A model generated the notes under the pieces. The model saw only the letters and a program-made list of their open reading frames with translations, made no database searches and was not told the origin of the DNA. A program made the position numbers and the translations under genes. From contig NZ_JACBGN010000004.1 in NCBI RefSeq assembly GCF_013401435.1, positions 1 through 64,000 on the forward strand: a stretch of 64,000 nucleotides of DNA, given 5' to 3'. Below, piece after piece: positions 56,001 through 64,000 of the stretch. Origin of the DNA: Streptomyces sp. BR123. GTDB taxonomy: Bacteria > Actinomycetota > Actinomycetes > Streptomycetales > Streptomycetaceae. How positions within the stretch are numbered: the first letter of the stretch is position 1; every line of letters starts with the position of its first letter.

Positions 56001-59000
56001 GCACCGCACTGCCCACACCCCCGTGGCGGCACGAACGTTTCTGGTTCCCCTGCCCCGCCCGATCGACCGAGGCCGGCGCCCATCCTCTGCTGGGGGGCCG
56101 CACCGACGACCCGAGGACCGGCGCCGTGCTGTGGCGGGGAGACGTCGGCACGCGCCGGCACGGCACCCGCAGCACGGTCCACGGCAGAGCGGTGCTGACC
56201 CTCGTCGAGGCGGCGGAGCTGATGATCGAAGCCGCCCTGGACCTGTGGGCCCGGGAGGGCGTCACCCACCTCGGCATCGAGGACCTGCAGATCCATGAGT
56301 GGCTCGCCATCTCCGGCAGCACCCCCCTGACCGCGGTGTGGGAACCGGCCTCCGGCACCCACGGAACCATCACCCTCCACGCCCGCGGCCCCGGCGCCAC
56401 GTGGCGCTGCTACGCCTCGGCCCGCGTCACCCGCGACCCGGAACCCCAGGGCGGGCACGACCTCGAGTCGGAACCGGCGTCGGCCCTCGTCCGGCACTTC
56501 GTCCCCGAGGCCCCCCGGCCCCCCCACCGGTCGTCCTACGCACACGTTCTGACCGCCGTGCTGTGCCCGCAGAGCGCTGCGGACACACCACCGGGCAGCG
56601 ACCGCGCCGTCGAGGCCGCCGCACACACCGTCCCGGTCGGCGTACGGTCCCTGCACATCAGGGGGCAGGGCGTCCTCGACCCCGGCTATGACATCCGCTG
56701 CACGCCCGTCGACGGCGCCGGCCCGGCGGAGGCAGGCATCGACCAGTGGCACGTCTCCGCCCGGGGCGCCACGAGCGAGATCGTCGCCCGGTTCGTCCAG
56801 ATGCGGCCCGTCGAGCGGTGCGAAGTCCCCCGGTCCCTGGAGACGTTCACCTACGACATCCAGTGGGAGAAGTCCACCGTTCCCCTGCCGGCGCGGCATC
56901 TGCGACGTGCCCTGCTCGTCAGCGACGAACCGGACGCCGCGGGCGGTGCCACGGCCTCGCTCGTGGCGGCCCTGGAAGCCGAGGGCGTCGACGTCACGCC
57001 GACCGACGCCCGGGGCGAGACCTGCGACGCCGTACTCGACGCGTGGCTGGAGGCTCCGCAGGACGGCCCGAGCGCCGTAGTCCTGTTGTTCCAGCATCAC
57101 GAACGCGACGACGACATGCGGCCACTGCACAGGGCGGCCCGGTTGGCGCGCCGCCTGGCCGGCACCCCGCGCCGGGAACCCCCGCGTCTGTGGATGGCCA
57201 CCGTGCTGGCGCAGGCGACGGGGGCCGGGGAACCCGGGACGCCGTATCTCGCCTGCCTGCGTGGACTCGTCCGGGTCCTGGCGCTCGAACACCCTCATCT
57301 GCGGGCCTCGCTGGTGGACATCGACAAACAGCCCGGCGCGCTCGACGACCTCGCCCGCGAACTCCTCGCGGGCGGCGACGCGGACGAGATCGCCTGGAGG
57401 GCCGGCACACGCCTCACCGCCCATCTCGCCCGGGCCGACCTCAGCGCACAGCGCAACGACAAGGCGGCCTTCACCCGTCCCGACGGCGCGTACATCATCA
57501 CCGGGGGCCTGACCGGACTGGGCCTGGCGACAGCGGGCCGGCTCGCCGAGCAGGGGGCCGGACGCGTCGTCCTCAACGGACGCCGTGCCCCGGGACCCGA
57601 GGCCCGGGCCGCCCTGGCCGAGCTGCAGGACCGGGGAACCTCCGTCGTCCTGGTCCAGGGGGACATCGCGGACCCGGAGGTGGCCGCGAACCTGGTGCGT
57701 GCCGCCCTCGCCGAGGGGCACACCCTGCGCGGCGTCGCGCACTGCGCCGGCGTCCTGCACGACCGTGTGATCACCGACCTCGAACCGGCGGACATCGACA
57801 CGGTGCTGCGGCCGAAGGCCGTCGGAGCCCGCAACCTCGAGGCGGTCATCGCCGACCACGATCTGGACTGGTGGGTGATCTACAGCTCCGCCGCGGCACT
57901 TCTCGGCTCACCCGGACAGTCCGCCTACGCAGCCGCCAACGCCTGGCTCGACGCCGTGGCCCTCCGCCGCAGAGCGAGCGGCCTGCCCGCGATCTCCATC
58001 GCCTGGGGCCCGTGGGCGAACGTCGGCATGGTGGCCGGGAACCCGGTGTCGGCCCTGGAGCCCATCCAGACGAGCGAGGGACTGGACGTCCTTCAGGCAC
58101 TCGCCACACTCAATCGCGCGCACGTGGGCGTCGTCCACCTCGACACGGAACGCGTGCTGGAGGCGTACCCCGGCCTGTCCGCCATCCCCTTCTTCTCCGA
58201 CGTCCTCGGGGAAGGCCCACCCGGTGCCGACGACTGGGTGGGCCCCCACGGCATCGCGGATCTCGGCAGCTCCGCCGCGGACACGGTGTACGCACGCCTG
58301 GTCAGAAGAACGGCGGCCATCATGGGGTTCTCGGCCGCCGAACTGAGCGAGACGATCCCGCTGACCGAGCTGGGCCTGGACTCCCTGGTGGCGGTGCGCA
58401 TCCGCAACGCGTTCCGCCAGGACTTCGGCATCGACCTGCCGGCTCCCCGGCTGCTGCGTGGTGCCAGCCTGCGTGAACTCGGCCGCGCGGTGCTCGAACA
58501 ACTCGGTCTGGAGGCGACGGAGCCGACGGCCTCGAAGGCGCCCTACGACACACGGCAGGCCGATCCCTCCACACCCCCGCTGCCGAGCTTCCTCGGCCCC
58601 AGGGACGCCGCGGAGCGGCTGGTTGCGAGCGCCTGGGCCGAAGTCCTGCAACAAGCGCCCAAGGACATCCGGGAGGACTTCACCACCGCCGGCGGGGACC
58701 AGGCCGCCGCCGCGGCCGTGGCGGACGCCATTCGCCGGCGCCTCGGCGGCGACACCGAGTTGAGCCTGACGGCCGACGCCGTTCTCGCCCAGCGCACCGT
58801 CGCCGCCGTCGCCGAACTGATCCGTCCGGTCGTCAACCGAACCGGCCGGTCGGCAATCACCACCCTGCGCCCCCCGCTCGCCGGGTCGGAACGGCCCCCG
58901 CTGTTCACCTTCCATCCCGCCGGCGGCCCGACCTCGGTCTACCTGCCCCTGATCGGGCTGTTGCCGGCCGAACAGCCTGTGTACGGCCTGGAACGCGTCG

Positions 59001-59671
59001 ACGAGTTGAGCACCATGGAGGACAAGGCGGCCCACTACCGCACACTCATCCGTGACCTCCAGCCGGAGGGGCCCTACCACCTGCTCGGCTGGTCCTTCGG
59101 AGGGTGTCTCGCCTACGAAGTGGCTCGTCAACTGAGGCAAGAAGGACAGGGCGTCGGGTTCCTCGGACTGATCGACACCATCCTGCCCCCCGCCTTGCCG
59201 CAATCGGAATCACCGGAGTTCCTGCTCGAGCGTTTCGGCCGTTTCGCCGAATACATCGAGAAGACGTACGGGCACCGCCTCGACCTGCCCTACGAAGAGC
59301 TGGCGGCCACCCCCGACGACCAGCAGATCGACGTGGTCATGCGTCTGGTCGCCGACGCGGGCCTCGACATGAGCCCAGGGATCATGGAGCACCAAAGGAC
59401 CTCGTACGTCGATGCCCGCGTCGGCGAACGGTATGTCCCCCGTCCCCAGGAGGGCCACGTGGTCCTCTACCGGGCCAGGCAACCGCAGCAGCTCACCGCC
59501 GCTCTGGACCCGCGCTACCTCCGGCAGGACGCCGACCTCGGGTGGGCGCCCCTGTGCCAGACCCTGGAGATCGTCCCCGTCGAGGGCGACCACCTTTCCG
59601 TCATCGATCCTCCCCACGTGCAGACCATTGCGCAGCACGTCGCCCGCGCCATGGGGTGGCCGGCCCGATGA
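53003..59671 (+). CDS. Type I polyketide synthase, ACP-KS-AT-DH*-KR-ACP-carrier*-TE
   Basis: 2222 residues, coupled to the FAAL. Domains: loading ACP (about 30-110, Ser65 in [11 protein letters not shown]); KS (about 132-556; Cys302 in TDTACSSSL, His437 in EAHGTGT, His477 in SNMGHLEG); AT (about 670-960; Ser759 in GHSMGE, AAAH at 860-863); DH-like (from His1027), whose HxxxGxxxxP motif is SxxxGxxxxT at 1057-1066, so inactive; KR (about 1495-1675; TGGLTGLG, Ser1629, Tyr1642), apparently active; ACP2 (Ser1794 in LGLDSLVAV); a second carrier-like domain with GGDQ, Gln1900 in place of Ser; TE (about 1966-2222; Ser2031 in GWSFGG, Asp2058, His2197). One extension of a FAAL-loaded fatty acid, ketoreduction and release as a 3-hydroxy acid or ester is predicted. 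The layout recalls mycobacterial FadD32-Pks13 with an added KR. Confidence 0.93.
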   Translation: MNQPGGHQESVEDNAQATTSTTDGRSGSGVAELRNVLVQLVSDISGIAPEQLDHGRPLAEYGLTSRDAVGLTGELEKLLDRSLSATLLWEHPTIEQLVATLTEADRAAAAQPDRQPRATDEAASTASADDGAIAIVGIGCRLPGNVHGPDAFWQQLTTGTDAVGQVPEGRWPNFAGTAPDVTALMEATTRWGAFLDDIEGFDAKFFGITPHEAEVMDPQQRLVLEVICEALDDAGVPAHALQATPTGVFVGLSALEYGHLTTSDPARLTPWTSTGSAGSIVANRVSYLLDLRGPSITTDTACSSSLVAVHLACRSLRSRECDTALAAGVNLLLSPAVTASLEQAGLLAADGRCKPFDAAADGITRGEGCGVVVLKRLADARRDGDRVLAVIRGTAVNQDGRSAGLMAPNPAAQEALLRDALRDARIDAADVDYVEAHGTGTLLGDPIEATALGAVVGHGRHPDRPLLIGSVKSNMGHLEGAAGIIGLIKTVLALHHGHIPVSLHFHSPNPHIDFAELGLRVVTEPTAWPTPGDRPGRAGVSAFGFGGTNAHAVLEQAPPTAAHPAQTARADDEEADHPHILVVSARSSDRLADVAASLSRWVASADAPALTDIAHTLASHRRGPSCAAVIARTRSEMAAGLAALARGETVPGVVAACTDARGAQSFTARRPVFVFSGYGSQWEGMGRRLLADDALFAAQVSALDTNFLAETGSSLTDMLMSDAARTVDRIQPLIFGLQLALARTMQGYGVEPAAVIGHSMGEVTAAVVAGALDERDGLRVIARRSAYLAVLEAENAGAMAAVELPVQSRTAILGRFPGVEVAVHSSPQRCTVTGPAQAVRDLVDQLTEQGWLARLLETGAAAHSVLVDPVLTPLREDLVDVHPHTPTTPWYSTVLDDPRAGTAADTGYWCANVRRPVRLQQAVTAAAEDGHTLFLEISPHPIVLVPLAESLDATPAGDQALVVPTLHKNTDDTVQLRAALARLHFAGVTLDPGLWPAGARTALPTPPWRHERFWFPCPARSTEAGAHPLLGGRTDDPRTGAVLWRGDVGTRRHGTRSTVHGRAVLTLVEAAELMIEAALDLWAREGVTHLGIEDLQIHEWLAISGSTPLTAVWEPASGTHGTITLHARGPGATWRCYASARVTRDPEPQGGHDLESEPASALVRHFVPEAPRPPHRSSYAHVLTAVLCPQSAADTPPGSDRAVEAAAHTVPVGVRSLHIRGQGVLDPGYDIRCTPVDGAGPAEAGIDQWHVSARGATSEIVARFVQMRPVERCEVPRSLETFTYDIQWEKSTVPLPARHLRRALLVSDEPDAAGGATASLVAALEAEGVDVTPTDARGETCDAVLDAWLEAPQDGPSAVVLLFQHHERDDDMRPLHRAARLARRLAGTPRREPPRLWMATVLAQATGAGEPGTPYLACLRGLVRVLALEHPHLRASLVDIDKQPGALDDLARELLAGGDADEIAWRAGTRLTAHLARADLSAQRNDKAAFTRPDGAYIITGGLTGLGLATAGRLAEQGAGRVVLNGRRAPGPEARAALAELQDRGTSVVLVQGDIADPEVAANLVRAALAEGHTLRGVAHCAGVLHDRVITDLEPADIDTVLRPKAVGARNLEAVIADHDLDWWVIYSSAAALLGSPGQSAYAAANAWLDAVALRRRASGLPAISIAWGPWANVGMVAGNPVSALEPIQTSEGLDVLQALATLNRAHVGVVHLDTERVLEAYPGLSAIPFFSDVLGEGPPGADDWVGPHGIADLGSSAADTVYARLVRRTAAIMGFSAAELSETIPLTELGLDSLVAVRIRNAFRQDFGIDLPAPRLLRGASLRELGRAVLEQLGLEATEPTASKAPYDTRQADPSTPPLPSFLGPRDAAERLVASAWAEVLQQAPKDIREDFTTAGGDQAAAAAVADAIRRRLGGDTELSLTADAVLAQRTVAAVAELIRPVVNRTGRSAITTLRPPLAGSERPPLFTFHPAGGPTSVYLPLIGLLPAEQPVYGLERVDELSTMEDKAAHYRTLIRDLQPEGPYHLLGWSFGGCLAYEVARQLRQEGQGVGFLGLIDTILPPALPQSESPEFLLERFGRFAEYIEKTYGHRLDLPYEELAATPDDQQIDVVMRLVADAGLDMSPGIMEHQRTSYVDARVGERYVPRPQEGHVVLYRARQPQQLTAALDPRYLRQDADLGWAPLCQTLEIVPVEGDHLSVIDPPHVQTIAQHVARAMGWPAR

Positions 59672-59681
59672 TCGGTGCACC

Positions 59682-59718
59682 GCGCCTGTTCCGTGGGGCC
59701 CACCTGCGGAACAGGCGC
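59682..59718 (+). terminator. Hairpin after the PKS
   Basis: Perfect 12-bp arms, GCGCCTGTTCCG (59682-59693) and CGGAACAGGCGC (59707-59718), 11 bases past the PKS stop. Confidence 0.85.
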
Positions 59719-60661
59719 AACCGCTCCTCACCCGTCCGACACCGGGCCTGCGAGTCGGTGACGCCGAGCCCGGTACGGGCCGCAGCGCACGCATCGTCAT
59801 CACAGTGAGTGACGGGCGTTTGCGGGGAAAGGCCGATCCGCAGGCCTCGCGCTTTCGTGGAGCGGCCCGTCGAACAGGTGGTCAGCAAAGCAGGAAATAC
59901 CTCTGGCCAGCGAGAATGAAGGCCGAGATCCCGTTCCCGCTCCCGTCGGAGGCACTTTTGCTGCTCCGATCGAGTGACACGGCGACCTGAAGCTTGTGGC
60001 ATATGCCGGTCCTTGCGTTACTGGACGTATTCCAACCACTGGGCAGCCCGTACCGCTCGGGAAACGTGGTACCGGGGTTGACTGTCCCCTCCACACGTGG
60101 GGAGGGTCGCAGGTTCGCCGGGATCACGATGGGCATCCCGAGGGGGGTTGGATCGCCAGTCGGTGCCGCTTGCGCGGTGCCGACTGGCCTGTTTTCTGCC
60201 GACCTGGCAGAGCGAACAGTTCCGGGTTCGGTGGAGAATCAAACGCGTGCAAGGGTTCGCGTCACCGCATGACCTTCCTCCTGCTCGCTTGAGCTCCCTC
60301 GACGTGCCGTGCGCCGAACCCGGTGCGTTTCGGAGATCGATGGCGTACGCCGGTGGCATTCAAGCGCCCGCTGTGGCGCGCTCAGCCAACCAAGTGCCTT
60401 CATTGACGCCTTGTCGGCGATATGGCCCTGTGGGTTACTTGAATCAGCGAACCGGTGGGCCGCCCATCCCATGGCCGGGGATCACGATAGAGGGCGGTGT
60501 CTGCCGGTTCTTCCTTTGTGCTCCTACGAGGGAACTCCGTTGACCCGGCGGCACGGTTCAGCCGTCCGTCCTCCCGTGAGGGCCTTCCGCGAAGGTCGGC
60601 CCGGCGGCCCCCCGGTTCCGCTGTGTCCTCTGGCCCCGTCATGTCAGCGAGGAGTCTCTCC
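59719..60661. other. Unassigned stretch, lower GC, no convincing gene
   Basis: About 940 bases. Several frames of 75-150 codons are open on both strands, but none has a family motif, a good start site or the third-base GC bias of the neighbours. Two hairpins are visible: CCCTCC/GGAGGG near 60086-60110 and the terminator-like one at 60155-60195. It may be decayed sequence or encode an RNA. Confidence 0.4.
60155..60195 (+). terminator. Hairpin with T-tract, no upstream gene
   Basis: Arms GCCAGTCGG (60155-60163) and CCGACTGGC (60180-60188) enclose a further CCGC/GCGG stem and are followed by CTGTTTT. A T-run after a stem is rare in this genome type. There is no confident gene upstream on the plus strand, so a small RNA ending here is conceivable. 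Confidence 0.45.
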
Positions 60662-61408
60662 ATGCCCATCTCTCCGAACCAGGGATCCACCGGCGGCGGC
60701 ACACTGGTGACCATCACCGGTGCGAACCTGTCCGGCACCACCGACGTCACCTTCGGCACCAAGCCCGCCACCAACGTCACCAACGTCTCGCCGACGCAGG
60801 TCACGGCCGTGTCGCCCTCGGGCACCGGCAGCGTCGGGGTGACCGTGACCACCGCGGGTGGCACGAGCAACCCGATCCCGTTCTTCTACGTCGGAGCCCC
60901 GTTCAAGTCCACGCTCCAGCCGACCTCCGGCGCCCTCGCGGGCGGCAACACGGTCACGCTCAACGGTGTCGGGCTGGCGACCGCCACCGGTGTGGCCTTC
61001 GGCGCCAACACCGCCACGCCGACGGTCCTCTCCGACACCCAGCTGACCGTCACCGTGCCGGCGGGCGCAGCGGCGGGCCCCGTCGGAGTGACCGTGACCA
61101 CCGCGGGCGGGACGCACAACGGTCTGTCCTACACCTACGTGGACGTCCCCACGGTGACCGCTGTCACGCCGACCTCCGGACCGACGTCCGGCGGTACCGG
61201 TGTGACCATCACCGGCACCAACCTCGGCACCACCGAGTCGGTCACCTTCGACGGCAACCCGGCACCGTTCTCCGTGGTGAACTCCACCACGGTCTCGGCG
61301 GTGACCCCGCCCGGGGCCGCCGGCGCAGTCGACGTGGTGGTGACCAACCCGGCGGGCTCCGTCACGGCCACCGACGCGTTCACCTACGTCGCGGCTCCCG
61401 GCATCTGA
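60662..61408 (+). CDS. IPT/TIG repeat protein, three repeats
   Basis: 248 residues from ATG 60662 (MPISPNQGSTGGG), with GAGGAG at 60649-60654 and 7-base spacing; upstream in-frame starts lack this. Three IPT/TIG immunoglobulin-like repeats of about 82 residues, each starting SPNQGSTGGGTLVTITG, QPTSGALAGGNTVTLNG or TPTSGPTSGGTGVTITG. The composition is Thr/Gly/Ala/Val-rich with no Cys. There is no signal peptide or membrane helix, unlike most extracellular TIG proteins. Function unknown; adhesion or structural binding is the family's usual role. Confidence 0.85.
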   Translation: MPISPNQGSTGGGTLVTITGANLSGTTDVTFGTKPATNVTNVSPTQVTAVSPSGTGSVGVTVTTAGGTSNPIPFFYVGAPFKSTLQPTSGALAGGNTVTLNGVGLATATGVAFGANTATPTVLSDTQLTVTVPAGAAAGPVGVTVTTAGGTHNGLSYTYVDVPTVTAVTPTSGPTSGGTGVTITGTNLGTTESVTFDGNPAPFSVVNSTTVSAVTPPGAAGAVDVVVTNPAGSVTATDAFTYVAAPGI

Positions 61409-61419
61409 CCCTCGACCAT

Positions 61420-61449
61420 GCTGCCGCCCGGTCTTCACCGGGCGGCAGC
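61420..61449 (+). terminator. Hairpin between the two IPT/TIG genes
   Basis: Perfect 12-bp arms, GCTGCCGCCCGG (61420-61431) and CCGGGCGGCAGC (61438-61449), with a 6-base loop, 12 bases past the first stop. The two genes are thus probably separate units. Confidence 0.85.
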
Positions 61450-61609
61450 CCGAGCGGTACTTCCCGCGCCTGTCCGCCCTCCGGCCACATGATCCCCGGT
61501 GGGCGGACACCCTCCATCCGCCGAAGTCCCAGATGCGGCGGTTCCCCCGGGGCCGGACCGGCATCCGCGTCAACCCGGGGTTCGTCCAGGCTGCCGTAGG
61601 AGCATCCTC

Positions 61610-62623
61610 ATGCCGCCCACGATCAACACCATCAATCCCTCGCAAGGTCCCACCACCGGTGGTACCACCGTCACCCTCGCCGGCACCGGAATGACGGGGT
61701 CCACCGCCGTACGGTTCGGCAGCACCAACGCCACCTCCTTCACCGTCAACTCGGCCACCCAGATCACGGCGGTGAGCCCGCCCCACGCCGCGGGTACGGT
61801 GGCGGTGACCGTCGTCCATCCGACCGGCACCAGCAACTCGGTGACGTTCGTGTATGCAGCGGCGCAGGTGCCGGTGGTCACGGACATCGCGCCCAACAAC
61901 GGTCCGACGTCGGGCGGCACCAGTGTCACCCTCACGGGGACGGGGTTCACCGGGGCCACGGCGGTGAGGTTCGCCGGGGTCCCGGCGACGTCGTTCACGG
62001 TGAACTCGGCGACCCAGATCACCGCCGTGACACCTGCCGGAAGTGCCGGAGCCGCCGCCGTGACCGTCACGACACCGAATGGCACCAGCGCCCCGGGCGC
62101 CTTCTTCTACGTAGCGCCTCCCGTCCTGAACAGTGCCGGCCCCGCCCAGGGCCCGACGGCCGGAGGCGCGGTGGTCACACTGACCGGGAGCAACCTGCTC
62201 AATGCCACTACCGTACGGTTCGGCAGCACCGACGCCGCCTCTTTCACCGTGGTGTCGGCGACGCAGATCACGGCCACCGCTCCGCCGGGGACGGGCAGTT
62301 CACCGATCACGGTGATCACCTCGGGCGGCACGAGCAACCCCGTCGCCTTCACCTATGTCGCCGCACCCGCCCTGACAGCACTGGTGCCCGCTGCCGGTCC
62401 GACGTCCGCGGGCACCGTGGTGACCCTCACCGGCACGAACCTGGCCACCGCCAAGGCCGTCACCTTCGGGGGTACGGCCGTCTCGTTCACCGTCGTGTCG
62501 GACACACAGATCACGGGGGTCGCACCCGCGGGACCTGCAGGTCCGGTCACTGTGACCGTCACCACAGCGGGTGGCACCAGCCCCGGGCTGACCTACACCC
62601 GGAAGGCCCCGCCCGGCATCTGA
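61610..62623 (+). CDS. IPT/TIG repeat protein, four repeats
   Basis: 337 residues, AGGAG at 61598-61602 before ATG 61610. Four repeats of about 82 residues starting NPSQGPTTGGTTVTLAG, APNNGPTSGGTSVTLTG, PAQGPTAGGAVVTLTG and PAAGPTSAGTVVTLTG. Repeats 1 and 2 share the block TSFTVNSATQITAV at both protein and DNA level (about 61737-61772 and 61989-62024), so a duplication made them. Like its neighbour it has no signal peptide. Both end in the same APPGI/PPGI residues, which may be a functional C-terminus. Confidence 0.85.
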   Translation: MPPTINTINPSQGPTTGGTTVTLAGTGMTGSTAVRFGSTNATSFTVNSATQITAVSPPHAAGTVAVTVVHPTGTSNSVTFVYAAAQVPVVTDIAPNNGPTSGGTSVTLTGTGFTGATAVRFAGVPATSFTVNSATQITAVTPAGSAGAAAVTVTTPNGTSAPGAFFYVAPPVLNSAGPAQGPTAGGAVVTLTGSNLLNATTVRFGSTDAASFTVVSATQITATAPPGTGSSPITVITSGGTSNPVAFTYVAAPALTALVPAAGPTSAGTVVTLTGTNLATAKAVTFGGTAVSFTVVSDTQITGVAPAGPAGPVTVTVTTAGGTSPGLTYTRKAPPGI

Positions 62624-62834
62624 CACCCGGACAGCGGGAAAAGAGGCGCCCCACACACCTCGTACAGCCCCTCGTACCGCGCCCGCACTCGTCTGCCCGA
62701 CGACCGGTTCGGGCGGTGATCCAACCAGGCTACTTGTGCGCGCCGCCTTCCCGGAAGGCAAAGAGGTCGCCATAACGTGAAGCTCCACGGCGCCGGCAAC
62801 CCGCCGGCCCGCGACAGAACGAGGAGTTGAACCG

Positions 62835-63341
62835 GTGAGGATCACACGAGGAAGAACGAGACTGGTCGTCGTCACAGCCCTGGCTGCCGTGCTGGGCCTG
62901 GGCTCGCCCGCCTGGGCCGTACCGTCGAGCACCACGGTGACGGCCACTCCGCAGTCCGCCGCGGTGGGCGCTCCGGTGCACCTGGTGGCCACGGTCGACT
63001 GCCCTTCCGACCCCGCCGGCGGGCTCGGCGTGACGTTCTTCGACGGCAGCGACCTGCTCGGCACCGTGCCCGTGCAGGCCAACGGCCAGGCCGGCTACAT
63101 CGCCACGTTCGCCACCACCGGCTCGCACAGCATCACCGCCGCCTACAACGGCAACGCGGATTGCGACGCCTCCCACAGCACCACGGTCGTCCAGGTCACG
63201 TCCGCCCCGACGCTGCCCACCCCCGGATTCTGTTTCCTCGTCTGCAGCGGGCCGATCAACTTCTCCGTCGGCGACATCAACAACACCGTCACCATCTCCG
63301 GGCGCAAGTACGGGGCCCAGGTGCAGCGACACCTCCGCTAG
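62835..63341 (+). CDS. Secreted Ig-like (Big_3/Ig-like repeat) protein, possibly truncated
   Basis: 168 residues from GTG 62835 with GAGGAG at 62821-62826. A Sec signal peptide is clear (basic RITRGRTRL, hydrophobic VVVTALAAVLGLG, AWA cleavage). One Ig-like domain follows (about 30-125): STTVTATPQSAAVGAPVHLV, VTFFDGSDLLGTV, ITAAYNGNADCDASHSTTVV. The tail contains CFLVCSGP and ends GAQVQRHLR. The stop falls in CTAGTGTCCTGCGCC, which looks like an element end, so the native C-terminus may have been replaced. Confidence 0.75.
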   Translation: MRITRGRTRLVVVTALAAVLGLGSPAWAVPSSTTVTATPQSAAVGAPVHLVATVDCPSDPAGGLGVTFFDGSDLLGTVPVQANGQAGYIATFATTGSHSITAAYNGNADCDASHSTTVVQVTSAPTLPTPGFCFLVCSGPINFSVGDINNTVTISGRKYGAQVQRHLR

Positions 63342-64000
63342 TGTCCTGCGCCGGGAATCCGTTGGACCAGTAGGCTGCCGCCATGGTCGGGGACTGCACG
63401 TCGTTCGGCTCTGACAAGACTTTCGCAGCCGTTGATCGTCTTCTCGGTTCCGGCCCTGGTGGGTGGCCCGTCGGGGCAGGCCGGTGGAGCACGCGCCGAG
63501 TTGACGGCGCTGTTTCCCCTGGTCTCCGTGCTGGCCGAGGCGCCGGAGACAGGCAGTACTACGAGAAACGGACTGCTCCCGGACCACGTTCGCCGCGCAG
63601 CCCCGGGCTGACGGTGCTACAGCGGCGTACGTGCCCGGTGCCGCAGAAGGTGATCGCGGCGGTCGCGTCGGCTCCGGCCGGGAGAGCCGGGGCCCGGCTG
63701 CTCCTCCCCTGCACCAGCCCTGTCGTGGGCGAGCGTGCCGACCCGCTTGCCACGCATCCCGAGCGCCCTGACGGCCCGGCAGCGTCCCCGTCCCGGTGCC
63801 GAGGCGGTCCGCGGGACGGCGCGCCCGGCTGCGCGCATCCGGTGGTTGACGTGCATCACGCGCGTGAATCAGACACGGCTGTCCGGCGTTGCCGCCGGCT
63901 ACGGGCCGGAGCCGTCCATTTGACAGCCCCGCAGCCCTGCCGGCGCTGTGCGGCTGTACGGGCTACCGGCCTCCGTTGAACGGAGTGTCTGATGGTGACG
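63342..64000. other. Unassigned right end
   Basis: About 660 bases without a supported gene. Open frames on the plus strand (63383-63979) lack family similarity. The beginning, GTGTCCTGCGCCGGGAATCC, is reminiscent of insertion-sequence termini in Streptomyces, but no transposase motif follows. An ATG at the extreme end (63994) may start a gene outside the window. Confidence 0.3.

Noticed and set aside
60086-60110. CRISPR-like repeat (CCCCTCCACACGTGGGGAGGG)
   Set aside because: Occurs once; no second copy or spacer periodicity.
59882-60136. 84-codon minus-strand frame as a gene
   Set aside because: Contains no recognisable motif, lacks a ribosome site and does not show the codon bias of neighbouring genes.

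Overview
The window looks like chromosome of a Streptomyces or a close relative: very high G+C, frequent GTG starts, long antisense open frames, ATGA/GTGA-coupled operons, and a DevS/OsdK-type oxygen/redox sensor kinase. No rRNA, tRNA or CRISPR array was found. The two ends cut through other sequence: a CBS protein runs off the left edge, and the right edge is uninterpreted.

1-29.4 kb is a dormancy/hypoxia-type stress island. Its content resembles the mycobacterial DosR regulon and the Streptomyces OsdKR regulon: five tandem universal stress proteins, CBS-BON proteins, two XRE-PPOX flavin proteins plus one plain PPOX protein, PEP synthase, a CtpF-like P-type ATPase, a DevS-like GAF kinase, a second nicotinate phosphoribosyltransferase, an Hsp20, a flavodoxin and an Rv2004c-like APH/AAA kinase. 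An operon for acetyl-CoA synthetase, pyruvate-dehydrogenase-like E1alpha, E1beta and E2, and a free acyl carrier protein sits inside it. Many promoters carry a 14-bp element, GGNCC-N4-GGNCC, often in pairs exactly 21 bp apart, which I propose is the operator of this regulon. No LuxR-type response regulator partner for the kinase is encoded in the window.

30.0-40.7 kb is a potassium island: kdpFABC with kdpE/kdpD, a 27-residue membrane peptide before kdpF, a broken KimA/APC-like permease, a KhtT/KhtU-like K+ efflux pair, and the C-terminal stub of a second kdpB. 40.7-42.8 kb holds a regulator (IS30-like HTH joined to a MarR-like domain) divergent from a cytochrome P450, with repeated ATTGCA elements between them. 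42.9-48.9 kb is an arsenic island (ArsC, two ArsR, an MIP channel, two flavoproteins, ArsN acetyltransferase, and an 8-Cys peptide with only CC pairs) without an ArsB/Acr3 pump.

49.2-59.7 kb is a compact lipid-polyketide locus: an MFS exporter, an IS3 relic, a fatty-acyl-AMP ligase, and a translationally coupled 2222-residue PKS with the order ACP-KS-AT-DH(dead)-KR-ACP-carrier-like(Ser to Gln)-TE. 60.6-63.3 kb encodes two proteins built only of IPT/TIG repeats and a secreted Ig-like protein.

A striking theme is gene decay by deletion. At least ten relics (beta-CASP nuclease, HAD, flavodoxin, a CBS-less BON protein, methyltransferase, permease, kdpB, thioredoxin reductase, ArsC-like, IS3) lie beside intact relatives or pathway partners.
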